Positions 44,126 to 56,639 of a stretch of 64,000 nt of DNA are shown here, in pieces (the stretch's first letter is position 1; every line of letters begins with the position of its first letter). The translations under genes and the position numbers were made by a program. The stretch covers positions 14,472,253 to 14,536,252 of the forward strand of contig OU744725.1 of assembly GCA_916613615.1 (NCBI GenBank). The letters are read 5' to 3'. Source of the stretch: Steromphala cineraria (lineage: Eukaryota > Mollusca > Gastropoda > Trochida > Trochidae). The notes beneath the pieces were generated by a model. That model ran no database searches. It was not told where the DNA came from and saw nothing but the letters and a program-made list of their open reading frames with translations.

Positions 44126-44435
44126 ACTTGATGAAACTTACTTAATTCTGGATGATTTTCAAAGAGTTTGATGCAATGAGAATTGCAGCTCAAATAGTCT
44201 TGTTTGTGTGTTATTATTCACAATATAATAATTTAATGTTATTTGAATGTGACATTTATAGTGCCAACCTTTGGATAATGATGCAAATGCATGCTTGAAG
44301 AGCACTGATAATAAACTGAGTCATAAGAATAAGAAATAAAATAATAATTTTAATTTATGTTCATATTATTTGAAGACAACATTTATAGCACCAAGTTTTG
44401 GAATATGATGCAAACACTTGCTTAACAAGCCCTTA

Positions 44436-44650
44436 TTATGTCCCCCGCAAAGCTTTCCGGGAGACATAATGTTTTCAGTTCTGTCCGTGGTTCCATAATT
44501 CTGTGGTTCCATGGTTCCGTTGTTACGTAATTCTGAAATGCTTTCTTCTCCGTCGTTTCAGTTTTTTTAATTTTTTTATTACGCAACTTGGTATGTGGTT
44601 AGTGGTGGACTGGTGCCTTTTGCTATTTTGGTTATTCTGAACAGTTTTAT
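44436..44650 (+). repeat. 'tatgtccccc' bivalve repeat, fuller copy
   Basis: Begins 'tatgtcccccgcaaagcttt' with an immediate small inverted repeat (ccgggagacata), then 'gttctgtccgtggttcc', a T-rich stretch and 'gactggtgccttttgctatt'. A partial relative is at 33330-33500. The layout (fixed end, 'gtccgt' tract, core) parallels the 2931 element, so the two may be distant relatives. Confidence 0.6.
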
Positions 44651-45470
44651 ATTTTTATTGCTTCTATCATAGAGGCTTTAACAGTTCCACAATATAAGTA
44701 ATGAACTATTCATTCCTATTATTCTGATGTATAACTTTCTCTTTACAATAATAAAAGAGAACTAATAGCATTAATGATGTAACATTATTGCATGAATGAT
44801 GTAAGATTATTATAACTTGGATACAAAGCTTTGAAAATTCATTTGATGGTTCATTATTTTACTGGTCGAAACCTCTATACAACAGGCGTACGATAATACA
44901 GGCAGTGAAAAATTCAATCCCTTTCAAGAGAAGCGCACATAAAATACTTTGATCTGGTCCGTGTTTCCCTGTACCGCTTAACGATACGGGTAACATCAAA
45001 TATTCGATGTGCATGTCTCAGACAATAAGCTGCAAAACATCATGGGTATCATAAGGGAAAGAAGCACGTTTTTGACAGTTTTATAATTCCATTTTTTCAC
45101 TGATAATTGTACGTTAATGCTAAATGTATTGTATTGATAGTGTCCAAAATCTCATATCACAAATTATCCATAGTCAGAGAACAAATCATAAAGATACACA
45201 TTAAGTCCATTGGCGGCCATTACCCGGTATTTTAAACACATCACGTTTATTCTTCCATGCAAATCCTGGAATGTAATTTATCTTCTCGAACATATTATTA
45301 TATAAATGGTTGTCCGAGAAGCCTGGTATTGTAACTTGTAGTTATTTGACTCATTAGCCGACAGGCAATTAAAAAAAGAAATTTCAATCTTACTCTATTG
45401 CAAAATCTAAACTGAAATTCAAAAGCAATGAAAGTCAAACACCCCGAAGGAGTTTTTAGAAACAGCGACG

Positions 45471-45812
45471 TTGATGAGGAAAATGTCTTATCTGTACGCA
45501 TTATTGTGTTGTCATGGAAACGTTGATGCAGCTTTACAGGAGGTAGAAGAAAGTACGTGCTTCTTTGAAGATAAATATAGCCAGTTGTTTTTAATTCTAC
45601 GAAAAGACATAAAATGGATTATTGTTTCTCTAAAGTCACGTAGAAAAGCCAATGGATTATTCCAGAAAAACAATATGTCTGCATGCCCCTTCGCGAAGGA
45701 ACCAGTATGCCAACCTTGCAAAACCCGATTTGATACTGGTGACAATAACGAAAAGTTACAAAGGGTATCAACACATTTTATTAACAAGACAAATCCCCGA
45801 AAAGAGATCTAA
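45471..45812 (+). CDS. Open frame of 113 codons, coding status doubtful
   Basis: An ATG-started frame with a Cys-rich stretch (CPFAKEPVCQPCKTRF) and no stop for 342 nt. An antisense frame of 91 codons (45787-45512) is also open, which weakens the case for either. No family is recognised, no splice partners are evident, and GC is similar to flanks. It is listed because no repeat explains it. It may be an exon of an unmodelled gene or a decayed element. Confidence 0.2.
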   Translation: MMRKMSYLYALLCCHGNVDAALQEVEESTCFFEDKYSQLFLILRKDIKWIIVSLKSRRKANGLFQKNNMSACPFAKEPVCQPCKTRFDTGDNNEKLQRVSTHFINKTNPRKEI

Positions 45813-46282
45813 GTCACTATAGTTACGTTTACGTAACTGAAAGAATGAGCGTAAAGGTTAAAGAGGCGAATTTTATGTTGTTGAAATGGTATTATAAAAG
45901 GGGTAATATTATACAGCAATATCGGTCGTTTTCTGAAAATAACATTTTAAATTATTATCGGTTAAGCATTGTAGCAATAAACAGGTATGAGTCATTATTT
46001 ATTAGGGGAAAAACGGACGGTTGTGCACCCCAGTAATACAAAAGGAATTGTGTAACCTATTTACAACAGTCATAGGGACATTATTGGATAAGTAATATTG
46101 CACATTATCAGTAAACGTGTAAATGTGACGTAAAAAGTTCGACTCCTGAAAATGTCTTTTGTCGTTTTTAGATAATCAACGTTAACAAGTAAATACAATA
46201 ATTTTGCAAGCGTAGTGATGAACATACAAGTTAAATCAGATGATTTCCACTTAACTCCGGACATATGCAGGGATAAATTTGC

Positions 46283-46462
46283 CTACGAGTCCTGCTTCAA
46301 ATACTCATAAAATTTAGAAAGGACTCATAGAAATTTAAGCGGTGAGTCCTGGGATGCATAGGTTTTTTTTTGTGATACTATGTGCCTACTAATTTAAGGA
46401 CTCATTTAAATCAGCTTGGACTCACAAGAAATTTTGGTAGCCAGTCCCTTGACTCAGAGGGT
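46283..46462. repeat. 'gcctgcttcaaatact' family with gactc motifs, copy 2
   Basis: Homologous to 39263-39470. It contains five or more 'ggactca/gagtcc' motifs at irregular spacing ('gagtcctgcttcaaatact', 'aaggactcatagaaattta', 'gtgagtcctggga', 'cttggactcac'). Confidence 0.55.
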
Positions 46463-47290
46463 CATATCTGTAGATTGATCACTGCATATGCTACTAAGCA
46501 ATCTGAAGGTTATGAAATATTCTCTGTATCATGTGTCTCTTTATAACAGCTGGGTGGGCCTGTGGAGGATATTACTATCGAATGTCCGTCTCTATGAATT
46601 GTCCATTTCGTTGTTTATTACATTGATGCAAATAGTCTGATAGTGATCTAGTGCAATATCCTTCTTCTATTATCATTCATTTTATTTTCATAAAAATCCC
46701 ATAATGTCAGTTTGCAACTTTTAATGCTACTGTCTGTGTAATTACGGCAACATGACTGTATTGATTGACACGGCACGTCGTTTCACATTACGCCCACATC
46801 AGCTAACATGTCTTGTACTTGTAAACATTTACATACTTACAATAACGTCAGCACCATTTATCTTATTTTAAAACGTGTGTGTTCATAGAAAGGAACCCAT
46901 TCTGTTGATTAAAGGGCCACTCCGTGAGTTGTTTAGGGTCACATATGACAAACTTTATCAATAGTGTCATTTGATCGAGAAGTATTAATTGTTGCAAGAA
47001 AGTATCACTATAATCATCGACGTTGTACAGTGACAGAAGAAGAAGAGAAGAATATATTTTATTTACATGTCACATGTTGTTATAAAACATTTGGAACATT
47101 CACAAAGTCAATTTAAAAAACAACATCCAGCCTTAAAAGGTTTATGAGACACGAAATTCGTTGCATGATAATCTAAAATGTGACAACAGGATTGTTTGTA
47201 GTCGCAAAAAAAACAGGACAATAGCTCGCGTCTATCAGTCAAACGTCATTTTTACTTTTCGAAAGCATTCAGAATGACAGTTACGAGTTG

Positions 47291-48082
47291 ATGTTATTAA
47301 ATTGTCCAAACTAATCCATTCATTTATAACATTTGACGCCAAACATAATAATAGCAGTTATTCCTGGCTCAATTCTATCAAGTGTATCCTTAATAATGTC
47401 GGACTGAGCTATATATGTATAATCCATCTGGGTATTCCGCTGCATGGTTAACGGCTAATGTTGAGAAAATTCTTCACGATCAATTTATTCAAAATTGGAG
47501 AGAAAATGACATTGCAAGCCCTAAAGGTATATTTTATCAATTTTTCAAAAAATATCCTCAATTTGAAAGATATCTCCTTCTCCCTAAAGCTATATCACAG
47601 CAACTTTTGAAATTTCGAACATCAAATCATAATCTACCAGTCGAAACTGGCCGATGGATCGGAGTACCCAGAGAAGAACGAATCTGCCCTCTTTGCAACT
47701 CCCCAACAGTTGCTGACGAATATTTCACTATCTTTTTAGATGCGAATGCTTTATTGCTGAAAGAACTTTATTAATACCAAGCCATTACGTCACCTGGCCA
47801 AATATCATAAAGATGACAAATCTTCTGAATTCAAACAAAATCAACATTTTACGAAAATTAGCTAAATACGTTTAGTTAGTGACTACAAGACTCCAAATAA
47901 AGAAATTAATTGTATATAATATCTATAACTTATCATATTGAGATATTCCCTATATCATGTATCATTAATAACACATTTCTTTGTAAATCCTTGCCATTTT
48001 GGTATTTGTTATATATTGCATTGTAATTGTATTTGTCTCATGTACCACCGTTGGTGGATTTTTGAGAATAAATGATGTCATT

Positions 48083-48114
<32 letters not shown>

Positions 48115-48118
48115 ACTG
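47291..48118 (+). mobile_element. 5'-truncated LINE nested in TTAA element
   Basis: The open frame 47415-47774 carries 'FRTSNHNLPVETGRW' and 'PREERICPLCNSPTVADEY', typical of the C-terminal region of non-LTR ORF2 proteins found in marine invertebrates. The expected His/Cys after CPLC are lost, and frame changes occur near 47410 and 47740. The tail is 'gaataaatgatgtcattatg' followed by (ATG)n at 48084-48113. Comparison with 17340-17390, where flanking sequence is continuous, fixes the insertion borders. Clade uncertain; non-functional. Confidence 0.75.
48084..48113 (+). repeat. (ATG)n microsatellite at LINE tail
   Basis: About ten units of 'atg' follow 'aaatgatgtcattatg' at the 3' end of the nested LINE, a simple-repeat tail in place of poly(A). 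Confidence 0.8.
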
Positions 48119-49057
48119 TTCAATAGGTTATATAACTATTATCCATGATTGTCTATGATTATCTATTATGCAAGTTGGACGTGTTTATTTGACTTCCGCG
48201 AACATAAATTACTGTTTTTAGGTTTTCATTGAAAACAAGTATTTGTCGCATATAATTGGTCATTTAGAGATGGATGTGTGAGATTCTTTTGATTTGTATG
48301 AATTATACCATTTACGTTCGTACCAAAGAAAAAATAGTACATGATGAAAATCACGGAGTGCCCCTTTACAAGAAAAGTTACGCAGTGTAAGGGTAACCTT
48401 ACCAATATCGGGTACAGGGTTCGTGGTTCAAATAATCTAAGTTATTTATTACGGTTGTTAAAATGATTTTCATGATTAAATGTCTGGATCCTCAAACTTC
48501 AACCTCGCAGGTTCAGTGTTGATCTAAGCTTTGGTTCTGAGCTCCTTGTCAGAAAGCAACTCTTCCTATACATATATTTGTTTATCATATATGACCTTGC
48601 GTGGAATTGAACCTAATGTAAAATCAACTTTTTTTAAAATTCTACAATGTGACCTATGTTTTGTGTGTCTTATTGTCAAAATGGTCTGTTGTTGTATGTC
48701 TTATAATTATATCCCGTCAGTGTAATCGTATTAAATATACGCGTTAAAAAAATATTAAATGTGTCCTCTCTCTGTACAAAATGACGGGCTAAACGAGGGC
48801 GGTATTTTCTGGTTGCTGGTCGCGGGCGCTCTACCAACGCAGCAACAAAAGCCCATATTTCAGGTGTTTCCCAAGTTGCTTGTAATCATCATGTTCTCGA
48901 TGCATGGTGATTGTCGTGTACATCTATCGGAAATTTACTGATGTTTACTTACCTTCGGAGTAAATATTACGTTATTAATCCAAATAGGCGAACGTTGGAC
49001 TACTTTCGTTTTTTTCTGACAAAAATTTGCAGACTGTGTCAAATGGGTTCATAAAAG

Positions 49058-49065
49058 GTAAACAA
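49058..49065. promoter_or_regulatory. FOXO-type site GTAAACAA upstream of FOXO
   Basis: Exact DAF-16/FOXO binding-element core 0.7 kb upstream of the FOXO ATG. Such 8-mers are expected several times by chance in 64 kb of AT-rich DNA, so regulation is only a possibility. Confidence 0.25.
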
Positions 49066-49299
49066 CATTAATGAATAACAATTCTGTAAGTTAAACAGAT
49101 ATTGTGAAGAAATAATGACGCAAACACTTGAAATTTATACTAATAAAAAGATAAGAATTAAAACCCCAAAGAATAATCTGATTATTCAAACAAAAGCTTA
49201 AATATATATATCAGTTTCTGTAAAAAGGGATATAATAGAGAATGTCAGTAGATTCTAGTTATGTAAAGGTTACTCCATATTCCGACGACCTTGCAGATT

Positions 49300-49786
49300 T
49301 CTTATGTACCGTTATACGCATTACGCATGTGTTGAAATCGACACTTTTGGCGCCACGACTAGCTAACGCAGCACGCGCCGGGCTACTGTTACGATAGGCG
49401 TGTAATGTCATTGCCAGCGAGGAAACTAGGACGAGCTCGGTTCGAGGAAGTTTCCCGTCTGCGCACTAACCGACTGCGCATATGCGCATGATATCACCAG
49501 CACATGTATGCAAATCACCCGTGACAACAAATACGTCATCAGTGCTCCCCGAGATCTGGAGCGAAGTACTACGAGCAATGGCCGTATGGTATGCTGTAGA
49601 GAGACAGACAGAAGGATCAAGTTGGATACCACGCCGATCATCCAAGTGTCATTGAGTTTTGGCAACTGTATGAGCTAGCTCTTTGGATGTGAAACTCACC
49701 CTTGCGTGTGGAATATGTGGGCGCTTCGTCTCGACCGCCGTTTGTTCTAGATATATAAGTGTTACGTTCATTTGCAAAATCGCAAG
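49300..49786 (+). promoter_or_regulatory. Presumed FOXO promoter and 5' UTR, GC-richer island
   Basis: GC and CpG density rise clearly from about 49310 ('acgcagcacgcgccgggcta') to 50600 compared with the AT-rich flanks, as often seen around animal promoters. No clear TATA box could be tied to a start. The 49426-49924 minus-strand open frames are shadows in this island. Confidence 0.45.
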
Positions 49787-50134
49787 ATGGACGCTGGAGA
49801 CATAGATCCTAATTTTGAGCCCCAAACTAGGGCAAGATCTAACACCTGGCCTCTTCGCCCGAATCGTGAGGCCTTGGATTCTCAAAGTAGTCCTGTGTCC
49901 GAGGATTCGTCTACTGAAAACCATAAGGAAAAGGATCCCCTTGGCTTAAACACTAAGAAGAGTGGGTCACGTAGAAATGCATGGGGAAACTTATCATATG
50001 CGGATTTGATAACGAAAGCCATCCAAAGTTCACCTGAGAAGCGTTTGACTCTTTCTCAGATTTACGATTGGATGGTACAAAATGTTCCTTACTTCAAGGA
50101 TAAAGGTGACAGCACGAGCTCGGCTGGGTGGAAG
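49787..50134 (+). CDS. FOXO: FOXO forkhead transcription factor, exon 1 (gene continues beyond window)
   Basis: FOXO is the insulin/Akt-controlled forkhead activator. The exon encodes 116 residues. RARSNTWPL at 15-23 is the N-terminal Akt site (RxRxxT, Thr20) and likely 14-3-3 site. Residues about 62-116 are the first half of the forkhead domain ([36 protein letters not shown]). The exon ends after SAGWK at donor AAG|GTTAGT. An intron after this lysine inside the forkhead is the conserved FOXO arrangement, and the next residues (expected NSIRHN) are not found in the window. ATG 49787 is chosen; no in-frame upstream ATG exists near it. The SAGWK signature and the linker GDS-x-SSAGWK identify the FOXO subclass rather than other forkheads. 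Confidence 0.95.
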
Positions 50135-50699
50135 GTTAGTATGATGCTCTGTATACAATCGACCATATCAAATTAACTGTCTTGGGCAGAATTGGGTCAC
50201 ATACATTTATCGAAATATTTAGAGAACTGTGAAGTGACAGCTGAAAAATGGGCCTCAAACGGAAGCAACATACCGCTTGTCGTTCACATTTCCTATTGTA
50301 AATATTCCACTCCGCTTTTTTCCGCATTGAGTAAAAGGTCACGAGCAAGAGGACACGAGTCCTTGTGAGGTGTGTCCAGAGTGACAGTTCCCCCGTCCTT
50401 CATTTACTGGCCACACTGTATAAAGTCCCTTTTCTTCAAAGCTAACCCTTGACATAATGATTTAAACTGTAAACATAGCGCACGGGTAGTACGGTTATAA
50501 ATAGCAACGCCCGACCCGTCAAAACTATTGTCAAGTCAATTAGAGGGAGCGAGTCGTCCGTTCCGGTCAGTTGATCGCGCAATTGGGCGTGTCCAGTGAA
50601 ATTTAATTGCTTGTTTAGCTGTTAACAAGTGTGAGTGAATTGGGGATTTACCGTTGTAGATTACAGCGAGGTCGAAACTCACGTGGAAATCCCATTGCT

Positions 50700-50707
50700 T
50701 TGTTTAC
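50700..50707. promoter_or_regulatory. FOXO-type site TTGTTTAC in FOXO intron 1
   Basis: The reverse complement of GTAAACAA, inside the palindrome-like TTTGTTTACAAACA, 0.57 kb after exon 1 in the GC-richer part of intron 1. Possible autoregulatory site; chance occurrence cannot be excluded. Confidence 0.25.
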
Positions 50708-52499
50708 AAACATTGGAGTGAATTGGTCACGTGGTCCTTAGTGTACACAATGTTGTAATTTGTATCCGTTATGTAATAACACTGTTCAACATATCTTTAA
50801 CGGTGTGATATGATTGTTTAACGTCGTGTTGCATTTAGTTCCTTTGTTTTATTATTTAGTTTTTGTTTATATATTGCACATTGGCATATCATTTATGTCA
50901 ACTTTTTTTATGCTTTAAAATTTATTGGGGTCACTTTATCTCTTCTGTGCTATGGGACATTGGGCTTATAATTTAGCAACATTGTTAACCTGACTTTTTC
51001 CCTTTGTTTTGTTAGCTAAATAAATTATTGCATTTGATTATTTGAATCATTTGAACTAATCATTTATTTCAACTTATTGCTTTGAATAACTTGTTACAAT
51101 AGTCTCCTAGAAGTGTAGTTACTTTTGACCCAACTTACTGTTGTAACAATATTTTATCCTATATAACACCTTTGTACTTCAAGATTAGGATACAACTTTC
51201 CTTGTATGATGTAATGAAGATTTTCGATTTATTGTCATGGTTTTGTTCAAATTTCTTATTTGAAGAAATTGCACAATGTCTTTATTACTGCGGAATACAG
51301 GTTCAGTGTTTTATTTTTGTTCAAAGAGTTATTGGAATAAATTGATTAATTTTCATCTGGTTTATAGATGACACATGCGGTACAATTCAGCCAATTTTCC
51401 TCATTTCTTTTTGAAGATGATCTAAGGTTAGAAAGTTAATTTCCTAATTGCAAAAATATAATGGCGACTCAAAGTGGTAAAATTAAGAAAATGTAAATTC
51501 ATTTTTTCCTTTAAATTTCCCTCATTAGCTTAGAATCTTTTTAAAAGTATTTTTTGTTAATATGCCTTATTACCTACAAAGGACTAGTATCAAGTAGTCA
51601 GTTTTGGATTTTATTATTTTCAAAACTTACTCCATGAACTATCTGGCGGAACCTATATTGTAGAAAAGACTGTCATAATTGAAATTTCTCAGTAACCCTA
51701 TTTGCAAATTTTAAAATCTTATGATTTTTTAATAAATATTGTAAGAGTCAAAGGTTTTAAAGGATTTGTGATTCATCAAAATAATGTATCCTTTATGTAC
51801 AACCGAAGGTTTTCCATTTTTTTCTACTCAAGGTAATGTTTTCCGTTCATGTTAATCTTGACATGATCCTATTGTCAGAGCACTTTTCTCTCTCAAACGA
51901 TGTGTTCCAGTTTTCAATCTCACGATTTTTTTTTTAAAATATGGCTTTAAGACTACCTCTGCAAATAGCTATGAATAGCCTATGATACAACTCCTAGTGA
52001 ACTTTTCTTGCCAGCAACATTAAACTCCAAATCACCTTAGCTCACCTTAGTCAGCCTGGCAGTCGATGAACCCCCTTTGAGGGTCATTTCTGTCATTTTA
52101 CCTATTTGACCCTTTGCAGGGAAAGGTGAATGACCTATTTATAGGTCTGTTAGTATCTTCTTTCTGGCGTTTACTCTGTAGTGCAGTTTAGAATAATCCG
52201 ATTATATCTCCGATACGCTCAAGGAGATTGACATCAGAATTTGAAACCAGAGTAAATGCTTCTAAGCTGAAACAAATATTAGGCCTATTGTACCCATAAG
52301 TATTAAAGTATTGTTATGTGGTTTACTTGTGACCATCAGGATTGACAATTATCAATATGGATTCATCAAAGTATCTTTTTCAAGTCAAGGAATGATATGC
52401 TCGTTATTTGATATTTGAAGGTTGAGTTTCAACAACTATCATTCTAGTCTTTTCGGAGAGATATTTGGTTACTTACATTCAAGGGAATGGCTCAACGTT

Positions 52500-52590
52500 T
52501 TACTATGTATTTTATGTTTGATGTATTTTTATCTATGTATTATGTTGAGGCGAGACTTGAATAAAAATTTGTCTGTCTGTCTGTCTTCAA
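52500..52590 (+). mobile_element. Probable LINE 3' tail with (GTCT)n end
   Basis: 'ggcgagacttgaataaaaat' followed by 'tgtctgtctgtctgtctt' has the form of a non-LTR 3' end: an AATAAA-like string then a short tandem tail. No coding part remains. Confidence 0.4.
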
Positions 52591-53508
52591 GTTTGGTTTA
52601 AGATGAAGCTACTACATGGGAACTTACAGGTTTCAAATTCTAAGGAATATTATATTAGATTTTTATAAAAGAGATGTCATATTTTGTCAGTAATAAATTA
52701 TTTCCTGGAAAGGTCAAAGAACTCTGAGACACAATTCATGGAAAGGAGAAATATCTTGGACTATCTTTAACTCTAACTAGGGTCGCTAATGATTCATTAG
52801 TCTGGAAGGGTGTAATAACCACAGGCAATTTGATGTTGAAGAAATGTCATCGCTTTATCAAAGAACAACTCCTGTATTAGTGTGTCTGAGGAGAATACTC
52901 TCTTTGAACTGCTGTAATTTGATCTATTTTCTCTTTCTTTGAGGTTTTCATTTTCTCCCCTTTTGTTCTTGATGTTGCCAATTTGTGAAGGTATCATTCT
53001 TAGGAGAAGTTAGTAGAAAGTTAGTGTTCATTCCTTTGAGCTTTCTGTCTATGAATTAAAATGCTTAAATGGGTATTGTTTTCCTCTACCAAAATGAGTG
53101 GTCACAGACTCTATTACTAAACATTTAATTATCATGAGTTAAAATATAACTGTTAGCCAAGCAATGAAAGAACTTCAAAGAAGTAAAAAGTACAGATTTT
53201 TCATGTGAGGAGATAAATCTAAGTGCAAAAGTGTCACTCGCATATATATATATATGATCAATCTCGACAATGGCATCAGAGCTGTAATGATTCAGTTCCA
53301 TGCAGGGAAAATGACATTTGGTGCCTCCATTCTTTATCTACTACATCAACATTTCAAACTTTGATAAATGTTATTTAACAGAATTTTTATCAGAGAGCTT
53401 GGGATCAAAATCCATAGCAATTAGATATATTGTTTTGTAAACATGTATGACAACAGTTTGTTATCAAATCAGTATTTTAAGTTTGAGAAAAAGTAAACTT
53501 AAATTAAG

Positions 53509-53600
53509 GATTTGGAAAGCCAGGGGCCATTGGATGAAAAGATGACCCATTAAAATTTGGAAAATTTCTATTGATATAAGGGCAATAGCCTCTTTGAAAT
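53509..53600 (+). repeat. Dispersed 'atgggccatt' repeat, copy 3
   Basis: 'ggatttggaaagccaggggc', 'cattggatgaaaagatgacc' and 'cattaaaatttgg' match the order in the 13834 and 16286 copies. Confidence 0.55.
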
Positions 53601-55016
53601 TGCAGAAATTACAGTAAAGTCTAGAAATTCCTATTATCTTTTCCAATTCCTGTCAAATGATTATAGTAAAGAAAAATCAAATGATTATAGTCAAACATTA
53701 AGACCATTTTAAGTATGAGGGGAGTGTCTGCAGCAATTCATGACAAAACAATAATTTCTATTCATTTGTTAACCTTTTTTTGAAATTTGAGAGCAAGAGT
53801 TCTTCTGCCTTTATTTTTAAAGATTTGGCATCTGATTTCTGATGATTTCCCCTTAATTTATTCTATCAGTTTAAAGACTTTATGATTTCAGAGTTTGTAC
53901 CTAAACATTGTATCAGTTATCTTTAATATCTTAAATGCAACAAGTGACATTCAGGAAATGGTTCAGAAACAATAGTCATTCTAAACCAGGTCAAGGTCAG
54001 ACACCAATGTCAAGTGAAAATGGAGAAGAGTAGTTTCCAAATCATGTTTATTATGTATGTTACATAATTCTATGTTCAAAAGCTTTAAAAACAAATTTTC
54101 ATTTGAAATATCATCTTTTCAATTCAAACATTACTTAAAAATTTCATTGCATGACCGGCCATATTTGGAGAAGGACATTCTATGATGTACAATCTTCGTG
54201 CCAAATTTAATCCTCCAGTTTTTATTGCAGTGAACCATAGCATGCCTCTTCTGTACATGTTAATTTCTACAGACAGGTATATAGGGTCCATAAATGCCAT
54301 CAAACTGTCAAGGAAAGTGAAAAATTCTCTGTTTATGTACTAACTGAACCAAGTTTTCCATTTTCAAGGTTTTCTGACAAGACAAAAGGCTCATTTATCA
54401 TCCCGTAAGACACGCCAGTCCTACCTTGCGAGCTTTGTCAAGCCACAGAAATACTCTTTTGTTATGGATATCATGAGTGCATTAAATAAGTTTTGACTAG
54501 CAAGTTAGCCATTCGGTGTTAAAATATTAATTTTGATGGCAAATTTAAAAAGAAAAAGATTAAAAAGTTCAAATATTGATAAATCATTTTAATATTTTTA
54601 TCATATTATGATACTTGTTAATATCAAGAGCTCACATAATTGTAAAGCAAATTCTGCTTGTGGTTTTAAAATATTGCTATCTTACCCTAGGTTTTAAGAT
54701 GCTGTGAAAATTATTTCTTACTTAGATATCTTTTGAGTTGTTTCATCATATAAGAATTCATATTAAATCCTAATGGCATGAACATGTGACCTCATAAATT
54801 GATAAGTTCTAAGTATGAACAAGATTTATTCTAAATCAGGGAATCAATCTTTGTTTGTTTTGAGGTTGATTACAGTTACTAAGACGGAATGCTTGATATA
54901 CCAATGAATAAAAGTGATCATTTCAAAGCAGGTTAAAAGATGAGCTCTCAACCTCCCGTTCATGATATTAACAATTATTAGGTTTGATTAATTTGATTTG
55001 AATTAAGTTTGTCTTC

Positions 55017-55103
55017 CTCGATAATCCAGCGCTGTCATTCCGATAAATCTACACTACAATAGTGTAGATTTATCGGAATGAAAGTGCTGGATTATCGAGG
55101 ATG
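55017..55103. repeat. Near-perfect 87-bp palindrome in FOXO intron 1
   Basis: Arms of about 41 bp ('cctcgataatccagcgctgt', 'cattccgataaatctacact' and their mirror 'agtgtagatttatcggaatg', 'ctggattatcgagg') are separated by about 3-5 bp, with only a few mismatches near the 'gcgctgt/gaaagtgc' position. It would extrude as a long hairpin. It may be a tiny foldback element or a recent inverted duplication. Confidence 0.85.
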
Positions 55104-56639
55104 CAAGATTGAAAGTTCATGTATGACCTTTATTTAGGCAAATGAGTCAGCCCATATCCTGGTTACTTTACAACTTTTGCAGTTTAAAAAAACATTGTGC
55201 TCAAAAAGAACAAATTGATACTTTTCTTGTAACTTTTCAAGTTTAGCCTATTTCATGATTTAGTTGCAGCAACTGAAAGGGTACTGAGTAGAAATGATAT
55301 TCTCTATTTGTGAACATTTTACTTTAAATTAGTTAAATAATTATTTTATAGAAGAATAGGTAAAAAAGAAAGCTCTGACCAAGAAGGTCAAGTGAATAGA
55401 TCCATACAATAATGATCTTTAACATATTGGATACAATGGATATAGTGAGTTTATGAAAGCATCAAGAAAAAAAAGTATTGTTAAAAAAATCTAAATAGTT
55501 TTTACGGTAAGTATTATGTCATAAATAACATCAATGGGGTCTCATTTAACTTTAAGTTATGAATCCATGTGATTTGATGCAAAAATGGCCTAAAAGTCAT
55601 GAACGCCTGTGTTACTTCACTGTTTGGTCTGGAATTCAAAATTGTTTATTGAATGGTTGTGGAAAGGTTATTGAGTGGAGAAATAATGTAAATTGTTATC
55701 ATTAATCACACTAAATTTGTCATCAAATGTCGTGATATCAATGTCATTTTACTCAAATGTGCAACATGCATGCAACACAGACTTCGAATCTTGAGAAGCT
55801 TTTCAAGCCTAAGAGTTTTTAAATGACAGCAATATTTCATGTTCACACTACTCTGTCACTGAGGCAGTGAGGTGAAAAGATCCCTTTCTGCCCCTTGCTC
55901 TTGTAGAGTGTCAGCCAGCGTTTCAAGGCTTTATCTGTAATAACTTGCCTTTCTTATACCTTGGCTTTTGATCTTGCAGTTTCGTCTTTCTATTAATATT
56001 TCATGAGGATTACCATGCCCTGGTCACTCTTGAGCTGTCATTGTTCGAGATTGGGGAACCTCTGCAGGTGTATGCATGGGGTAAAACCGTAAGGGTGTCC
56101 TATCCTCGTAACTTTTGAACTTGAATAGAGTGCCACGCCCTTGTCTGGAAGGAGGGTTCGAGGTTTGTGAGAGGGAAATACATCCAACACACCCACTGTG
56201 CTAAAACATATGAAAATTCTTGAAATAAAGATATTTGCTACAGAATTTTTTAAACCTTACTATATGCATGACTGGTTTCTCAACATTCAACAGTCACCTA
56301 GTCTGCAGTTCGGTTCATGGGGCAAACGTGTCATTCTTATTTCCCTGTTACTTTCTTGAAGTTGAATGTGTGCCAAGCCCCTGCCCTAAGCTTTGCAAGA
56401 GGGAATTACACCAAGACATGTGCTTTATAAAGATTATATATTATCAGAAGTATGTATGATGCATGTCTTTGCATGACAGGTTTTAGCTGAGTGTCAACCG
56501 ATTTGACAGTTTATGGTGTATTTACAAAGAGCAAGTTAAAATCTAGAGACATTTTCAAGTGTGTAACAGTACAGGGTTCCCTATTAGCAAAAGCCTGATA
56601 GCCCGCATCTTTTTAAGCAAAGCCTAAACCGCCAGTTTT

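Larger units (their letters stand above)
46913..48365. mobile_element. TTAA-flanked DNA element with nested LINE
   Basis: Ends AGGGCCACTCCGTGA and (inverted) AGGGGCACTCCGTGA match at 14 of 15 positions. The left flank is TTAA (46909-46912) and the right flank TTAC (48366-48369, one mismatch). TTAA targets occur in Kolobok and piggyBac. With the THAP-bearing TTAA element in the same window, Kolobok is the likelier kin. A LINE fragment (about 47291-48118) interrupts it. A fragment of the same family without the LINE is at 17265-17480. Confidence 0.75.

Noticed and set aside
47415..47774. 119-codon ORF as a host gene
   Set aside because: Carries LINE ORF2 motifs, ends with an (ATG)n tail and is nested in a DNA element.
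49426..49924. Minus-strand ORFs of 79 and 91 codons opposite FOXO
   Set aside because: Shadow frames in the GC-richer FOXO 5' region; no motif or splice support.
56060..56420. Apparent repeated 'gagtgccacgccc' / 'tgtgccaagcccc' blocks as a tandem duplication
   Set aside because: Similarity is short and patchy by eye; not strong enough to call without an alignment.
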